A stretch of DNA of 9,410 bases from Candidatus Methanogaster sp. UBA203 (GTDB lineage Archaea > Halobacteriota > Methanosarcinia > Methanosarcinales > Methanogasteraceae): assembly GCA_002503595.1 (NCBI GenBank), contig DASC01000023.1, positions 17,361-26,770 on the forward strand, in the 5' to 3' direction. The translations under genes were made by a program, and so were the position numbers. The notes below the pieces were generated by a model that worked only from the letters and a program-made list of their open reading frames with translations, did not search any database and was not told where the DNA came from. Positions 5,875 through 9,410 of this stretch are shown here, piece by piece (positions within the stretch are counted from its first letter, which is position 1; each line of letters starts with the position of its first letter).

Positions 5875-6453
5875 ATGAAGAAGTCAGAACAAGAGAAGGA
5901 AGCTCAATATTACACAAAAGAACGCTGGGACAATTGGATTCAGAACGTGAAAGGGAGTAACTTCCAGATAGACGATGAATCCGGAAGCAGTACTGAGATA
6001 TTTGTCAATATGATGGATGATGTGATACTTTCATGCCTGAATGTCATTTCCAAACGGAATGCGAAAAAGATGTCAGCAGATAATGCGTTAACTGCAATTT
6101 CAGGCATCAGCGAGATTGTGCTCTGTGATGTTGCCCCGATTAACGAGGATGTCGATATGATGATCCAGTCGCTCCAGTCCTCGCTGCTCGGTGCGCTTGT
6201 TTCATGCGAATGCTATATCCGCGGATCATACAATACGAAGACTGCGCTTCTTAAACTGGTCAAGACTGCGATCGAAACAGAGGAGAATGATCCGGAAAAA
6301 GCGCTGGAATGCATAAGCACGGTTGGTGCACGGATACTATCTGGCAAGCCCATGCCAGAGGTCATCTTTGACGTGCCGGATGGGCTGGTTGCAGAATGGT
6401 TAGACGGCGTTGACTCGATCGTCGCAGCGATGGCTCTTTCGAAAGAAAAATGA
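5875..6453 (+). CDS. Archaeal conserved protein, DUF2150-like
   Basis: This is a 192-residue soluble protein with no signal peptide or membrane segment. The N-terminal stretch YYTKERWDNWIQNVKG (12-27) and the following MMDDVILSCLNVI (46-58) resemble the archaeal family DUF2150, whose function is unknown. The rest looks mainly helical, with acidic segments and several cysteines (54, 84, 111, 113, 144) that do not form a CxxC metal site. Its stop codon is 4 bases before the thiDN start, so the two are probably cotranscribed and perhaps translationally coupled. That proximity alone does not show a role in thiamine synthesis. Family assignment is from memory of the N-terminal motif and is moderately sure. 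Confidence 0.68.
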   Translation: MKKSEQEKEAQYYTKERWDNWIQNVKGSNFQIDDESGSSTEIFVNMMDDVILSCLNVISKRNAKKMSADNALTAISGISEIVLCDVAPINEDVDMMIQSLQSSLLGALVSCECYIRGSYNTKTALLKLVKTAIETEENDPEKALECISTVGARILSGKPMPEVIFDVPDGLVAEWLDGVDSIVAAMALSKEK

Positions 6454-6457
6454 TGTC

Positions 6458-6479
6458 ATGCAGTGTATGCAGTGCATAC
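6458..6479 (+). repeat. 9-base tandem duplication and 15-base palindrome at the thiDN start
   Basis: ATGCAGTGT (6458-6466) is followed directly by ATGCAGTGC (6467-6475), giving a protein start MQCMQC with two equivalent ATGs. The second copy is also part of a perfect palindrome, GTATGCA-G-TGCATAC (6465-6479). The palindrome could bind a dimeric regulator or form a small hairpin over the start. Neither has independent support. Confidence 0.6.
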
Positions 6480-7801
6480 TGAGCATAGCAGGATCTGATT
6501 CTGGCGGTGGCGCAGGCATAGAGGCGGACCTGAAGACGTTCGCCGCGCTCGGGATGCATGGCGCCTGCGTGATCACCTCAGTAACCGCGCAGAACACGCT
6601 CGGGGTGGAGCGCGTCTATGACCTTCCTGAAGATGTGATTGTAGACCAGATCCGTGCGGTAACGAGCGATATAAGAGTCGATTACGTAAAAATCGGGATG
6701 CTGTCATCTGAAAGGATCGTCCGCACAGTGGCAGGAGAGATTAAAGGCATTCCGTTCGTGCTCGATCCTGTGATGAGCGCGGAGGCAGGTGGGTCGCTGC
6801 TGGCGGAAGATGCACTGGACGCGCTTATATCGGAACTGATCCCGCTTGCATCTGTTGTCACGCCAAACGTCTATGAAGCTTCTGCCATAACCGGCATCCG
6901 GATCCGGAGTATAGAGGATGCAAAGCGTGCTGCGGCAGCAATCGCCACTCTCGGATGCCGGGCTGCAGTCATCACTGGCGGGCATCTCGATGGCACCGAC
7001 GTGCTCTGCGAGGGCGGCAGTGGCAAGATCGAGCACCCCAGACTAATTCGAGGATCCGGAGGTCTTATCGAGGGAGGGACGCATGGTGCTGGCTGCACGT
7101 ACTCAGCAGCGCTTGCATCATATCTTGCGAAGGGGCTTTCCGTGCCGGATGCATGTGCCGCTGCAAAAGGTTTTGTCGAAAAAGCGATCGCAAACTCTTC
7201 CAGCATAGGCAGAGGAGTTGCTCCTGTCAACCAGACCCGGGAGGTCATAAGCGATGCAGCACGGTACCATGCGATCGCTGATGTCAGCGCTGCCGTAAAA
7301 GCGATCGAGAACTCCGAGTCATTCGGATCACTGATCCCTGAGGTCGGGTGCAACATCGGAAGCGCGACTCCAGAGGCGCAATCGGTAGGGGACGTTGCCG
7401 CGGTCAGGGGAAGGATCGCTAAGATCGGCGGCGGTAGGGCACGCGCAGTCGGATGCGCCGAGTTCGGTGCATCGTCACACATTGCACGGCTCATCCTTGC
7501 GGTCATGCAGTTCGATCCAATGATGCGAGGCGCGATGAATATCAGGTATTCGGGAGGCGTTATCTCTGCCTGCGAGGAGTGCGGTTATACGGTTGCGTCG
7601 TTTGACCGGAAGGACGAGCCGCCGCACCACAGGACGATGGACTGGGGCGCAGAGTATGCGATCAGGGAGGCTGCTTCTGTGCCGCAGGTGATCTGGGATG
7701 CAGGCGCTGTTGGAAAAGAGGCGATGGTGCGGATTCTCGGGAGGCGTGCTGTGGAGGTCGCAGGTCTTGCGATTCGGGTGGCTGAATGTGGGACATTCTG
7801 A
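6458..7801 (+). CDS. thiDN: Bifunctional ThiD-ThiN: HMP/HMP-P kinase fused to thiamine-phosphate synthase
   Basis: The N-terminal ThiD half (about 1-265) phosphorylates hydroxymethylpyrimidine and its monophosphate. The C-terminal ThiN half (about 285-445) joins HMP diphosphate to the thiazole phosphate, doing the job of bacterial ThiE. ThiD motifs: AGSDSGGGAGIEADLKTFAA (11-30), VTAQNT (42-47), LDPVMSA (102-108), VVTPNVYEA (133-141), VITGGH (171-176), and GGTHGAGCTYSAA (206-218) with the catalytic cysteine C213. ThiN motifs: GCAEFGASSHIARL (332-345), MNIRYSGGV (360-368), SFDRKDEP (381-388) and GAVGKEAMVRILG (416-428). At 447 residues it is a normal archaeal ThiDN. The start is ambiguous between ATG 6458 and ATG 6467, the latter matching the usual ThiD N-terminus best. 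No TPP riboswitch is visible; it follows the DUF2150-like gene by 4 bases. Confidence 0.93.
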   Translation: MQCMQCILSIAGSDSGGGAGIEADLKTFAALGMHGACVITSVTAQNTLGVERVYDLPEDVIVDQIRAVTSDIRVDYVKIGMLSSERIVRTVAGEIKGIPFVLDPVMSAEAGGSLLAEDALDALISELIPLASVVTPNVYEASAITGIRIRSIEDAKRAAAAIATLGCRAAVITGGHLDGTDVLCEGGSGKIEHPRLIRGSGGLIEGGTHGAGCTYSAALASYLAKGLSVPDACAAAKGFVEKAIANSSSIGRGVAPVNQTREVISDAARYHAIADVSAAVKAIENSESFGSLIPEVGCNIGSATPEAQSVGDVAAVRGRIAKIGGGRARAVGCAEFGASSHIARLILAVMQFDPMMRGAMNIRYSGGVISACEECGYTVASFDRKDEPPHHRTMDWGAEYAIREAASVPQVIWDAGAVGKEAMVRILGRRAVEVAGLAIRVAECGTF

Positions 7802-7822
7802 ACGGCTATCTGACCACCAATC

Positions 7823-7870
7823 TTTATCTATCTGGAAGATTATAACAGTACTACCTGATACTTAGGTGAT
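7823..7870 (+). promoter_or_regulatory. Promoter and ribosome binding site for thpR-spt5
   Basis: In the 72-base gap after thiDN, TTTATCTA at 7823-7830 is a fair TATA box, predicting a start near 7852. GGTGAT at 7866-7871 (from TAGGTGATTTC) is a Shine-Dalgarno sequence just before the ATG at 7874. A second AT element, GATTATAAC (7838-7846), is less well placed because it would leave no room for the ribosome site. Confidence 0.45.
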
Positions 7871-7873
7871 TTC

Positions 7874-8419
7874 ATGATACGGACGTTTATCGCTGTTGAT
7901 CTTCCGGATTCTTTCATAGACACAATCGCAGAGATCCAGCAGGAACTCAAAGGGAACATAAAACTCGTGGATCCGAAGCAGGTCCACATTACGATGAAGT
8001 TTCTTGGAGATGTGCCGGAAAAAAAGATTCCAAAGATCGAAGATGCGCTTTTAAGCATAAAATCCGAACCATTCACAGCAAAAGTTCACGGGGTTGGAGC
8101 ATTTCCAAAACCAGGTTATGCGAGGGTGATCTATATCGGAGCAGATCCCGCGGAAACATTTACCCGGTTGTATGCAGAGCTGGTGTCAGCGTTAACGCCG
8201 CTTGGATTTAAGCGCGAGAAGCGGCAGTTTACCCCACATGCAACCCTTGCACGGGTAAAACACAACCCGGAAGAGGCGCGAATGAGACTTGCAGATACGA
8301 TCGAGCACCTGTCAGATATCGAGGTCGGAACGATGGATGTGGACACAATCAAACTGAAGAAGAGCACGCTGACGCCGAAAGGCGCAATCTACGAGACACT
8401 AAAGGAAGTGAATCTATGA
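7874..8419 (+). CDS. thpR: RNA 2',3'-cyclic phosphodiesterase (2H phosphoesterase, former 2'-5' RNA ligase)
   Basis: ThpR opens 2',3'-cyclic phosphate RNA ends to 2'-phosphates; the older name comes from its in vitro 2'-5' tRNA-half ligase activity. The two catalytic HxTx motifs are intact: HITM at 38-41 and HATL at 122-125. Other family signatures are the opening RTFIAVDLP (3-11), KFLGDV (42-47) and GVGAFPKPGYARVIYIG (73-89). The 181-residue length is normal. Its last four bases (ATGA) overlap the start of spt5, so the two are one translational unit. No ligase or tRNA-splicing gene is nearby, so the cellular substrate cannot be inferred from context. Confidence 0.95.
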   Translation: MIRTFIAVDLPDSFIDTIAEIQQELKGNIKLVDPKQVHITMKFLGDVPEKKIPKIEDALLSIKSEPFTAKVHGVGAFPKPGYARVIYIGADPAETFTRLYAELVSALTPLGFKREKRQFTPHATLARVKHNPEEARMRLADTIEHLSDIEVGTMDVDTIKLKKSTLTPKGAIYETLKEVNL

Positions 8420-8871
8420 GCGAAGAATCTGTCTATGTGGTGAAGACCACTGCGAATCAGGAGCGTTCGGTCGCAAACATACTCGCACAACTTGCGCGGA
8501 GGGATCACTACGACATACGCGCGATACTCGTGCCTGATGAACTGCGCGGCTACATACTGGTCGAGTCAGGCGACCGCGACGAACTTGCCCAGGCGGTCCA
8601 GATGGTGCAACATGCAAGATCGCTGGTGCAGGGCGAATCCAACATCGAGGAAGTGGAGCACTTCCTGACACCGAAACCGACCGTCACCGGCATATCGGTC
8701 GATAGCATCGTGGAACTTATCTCGGGACCGTTCAAGGGCGAGAAAGCGAGAGTGAAGCGTGTTGACGAGGCGCATGAAGAGATCACGGTCGAGCTCTTTG
8801 AGGCGATGGTGCCGATACCGGTCACGGTGCGCGGCGATCATGTCAGGGTGCTGAAGCGAGAAGGTGAATGA
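8416..8871 (+). CDS. spt5: Transcription elongation factor Spt5 (archaeal NusG homologue)
   Basis: Spt5 binds the RNA polymerase clamp with Spt4 and keeps elongation processive. The 151-residue protein has the archaeal two-domain form: an NGN domain (about 5-85; VYVVKTTANQERSVANIL, RAILVPDELRGYILVE, VQHARSLVQG) and a KOW domain (about 96-148; GPFKGEKARVKRVD, ITVELFEAMVPIPVTVRGD). The start ATG overlaps the thpR stop by four bases and is preceded by a good ribosome site, AAGGAAGTGA (8402-8411). In many archaea spt5 follows secE and precedes the L11/L1/L10 ribosomal protein genes. Here it follows thpR and precedes a lipoprotein gene, so the usual cluster is broken. Confidence 0.95.
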   Translation: MSEESVYVVKTTANQERSVANILAQLARRDHYDIRAILVPDELRGYILVESGDRDELAQAVQMVQHARSLVQGESNIEEVEHFLTPKPTVTGISVDSIVELISGPFKGEKARVKRVDEAHEEITVELFEAMVPIPVTVRGDHVRVLKREGE

Positions 8872-8908
8872 GTTATAAGACCTACGACCCATGCCCTGAA
8901 GCGGTGGT
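8872..8908 (+). promoter_or_regulatory. Possible promoter and ribosome binding site of the lipoprotein gene
   Basis: GTTATAAGA at 8872-8880, starting right after the spt5 stop, can act as a TATA box with a start near 8901. GGTGGT at 8903-8908 is a Shine-Dalgarno sequence five bases before the ATG at 8914. Readthrough from spt5 is equally possible. Confidence 0.4.
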
Positions 8909-8913
8909 AAAAT

Positions 8914-9372
8914 ATGGAAAGTAGAATTATAACCGGCGCGATGATCGTGGCAGTGATTGTAGCGGCCACGATCTCTGGCGGGTGCATGGAAAAAAGCGGG
9001 GTCGAGGTCGATGATGTGGTGCTGGAACAGGTGCGAAGATACGCTGATCCGGTCACTGAACAGATCCTTGTGGCGATGAATGAGAACGATTACGTCAAGT
9101 ACACTGAAGATTTCGATCAGACGATGAAGAACGCTATGACTGAGGCGGTCTTCGATGAGACAAACGCAGTCATCAGATCAAAGATCGGGGATTACGTCTC
9201 AAAGGAATTCTGGAAAGCGGAGAGCAAGGACCAGTACATAATCGCCCAATACAAAGCGAAGTTCACTGACGAGCCTGCTGATGTCACTGTCAGGGTCGTC
9301 TTCCAGGAGATTAATGGGACGATGAAAGTATCCGGGCTGTGGCTCGATTCGCCAGAGTTGCGTAAACCATAG
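8914..9372 (+). CDS. Predicted lipoprotein with a DUF3887-like domain
   Basis: The 152-residue protein begins with a short positive segment, a hydrophobic stretch (6-21) and a lipobox-like SGGC ending at C24, so it is probably exported and lipid-anchored at the outer face of the membrane. The rest (about 38-148) resembles DUF3887: helices with ADPVTEQILVAMNENDYVKY (45-64) and DFDQTMKNAMTEAVF (67-81), then strands with VRVVFQEINGTMKVSGLWLD (127-146). This is an NTF2/cystatin-like layout of unknown function seen in archaeal and bacterial lipoproteins. The ATG has a good ribosome site. It is 42 bases after spt5, with no obvious functional link. The final 38 bases of the window hold no recognisable feature. 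Confidence 0.78.
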   Translation: MESRIITGAMIVAVIVAATISGGCMEKSGVEVDDVVLEQVRRYADPVTEQILVAMNENDYVKYTEDFDQTMKNAMTEAVFDETNAVIRSKIGDYVSKEFWKAESKDQYIIAQYKAKFTDEPADVTVRVVFQEINGTMKVSGLWLDSPELRKP

Positions 9373-9410
9373 GCGCGGCACTGTCTGAGAATCTATCGAT
9401 TCATCACTGC

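Noticed and set aside
6449..6490. C/D box small RNA (TGATGT...CTGA) at the thiDN start
   Set aside because: The C box lacks the final A of RTGATGA, there is no clear D'/C' pair, and the segment is coding. Short matches of this kind occur by chance.
6871..7506. Open frame of 211 codons antisense to thiDN
   Set aside because: It lies entirely opposite a gene with clear ThiD and ThiN motifs; its alanine/proline-rich product has no recognisable domain.
9387..9402. GAATC-TATC-GATTC inverted repeat after the lipoprotein gene as a terminator
   Set aside because: The stem has only five pairs and no T-run follows before the window ends.

Overview
The window looks like a euryarchaeal chromosome, probably from the methanogen/ANME/alkane-oxidiser part of the tree. 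The evidence is a CofC-type guanylyltransferase (coenzyme F420 synthesis), a fused ThiD-ThiN thiamine enzyme, archaeal Spt5, an archaeal DUF2150-like protein, an archaeal thiolase-type Zn-ribbon/OB protein, and TATA-box rather than -35/-10 promoters. An RnfC-like subunit would also fit a methanosarcinal or related lineage. I cannot name a genus. Coding density is high, and no phage, transposase, CRISPR or plasmid signature is seen.

Layout. At the left edge (1-919, minus) is the start of an RnfC-like gene that runs out of the window. It has its own promoter, a strong ribosome binding site and a TTG start. Divergent from it is a DUF35 Zn-ribbon/OB protein (1034-1423), followed after 8 bases by tRNA-Thr(UGU). 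A strong hairpin separates this pair from a convergent minus-strand group: an acylphosphatase-domain protein with a long helical tail (1603-2196), then cofC (2390-3019), then an 867-residue phosphoglucomutase (3192-5795). Between cofC and the mutase lies a dispersed-type CACAGAG palindromic repeat. A short divergent promoter region (about 5796-5874) then switches to the plus strand: DUF2150-like gene and thiDN (four bases apart), thpR and spt5 (4-base overlap), and a DUF3887-like lipoprotein gene.

How the genes relate. Most are housekeeping or cofactor genes: F420 (CofC), thiamine (ThiDN), sugar phosphate interconversion (phosphoglucomutase), RNA end processing (ThpR), transcription elongation (Spt5) and membrane electron transfer (RnfC-like). 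They do not form a single pathway. The two tight pairs are DUF2150-like/thiDN and thpR/spt5.

Most worth a second look: the RnfC-like protein has lost the glycine-rich and acidic motifs that bind FMN/NAD(H) in RnfC/NuoF relatives; the phosphoglucomutase carries about 230 extra N-terminal and 110 extra C-terminal residues; the CACAGAG palindrome changes only between its units; and spt5 is not with its usual secE/ribosomal-protein partners. I found no convincing evidence of a wholly new defence or mobile system here.
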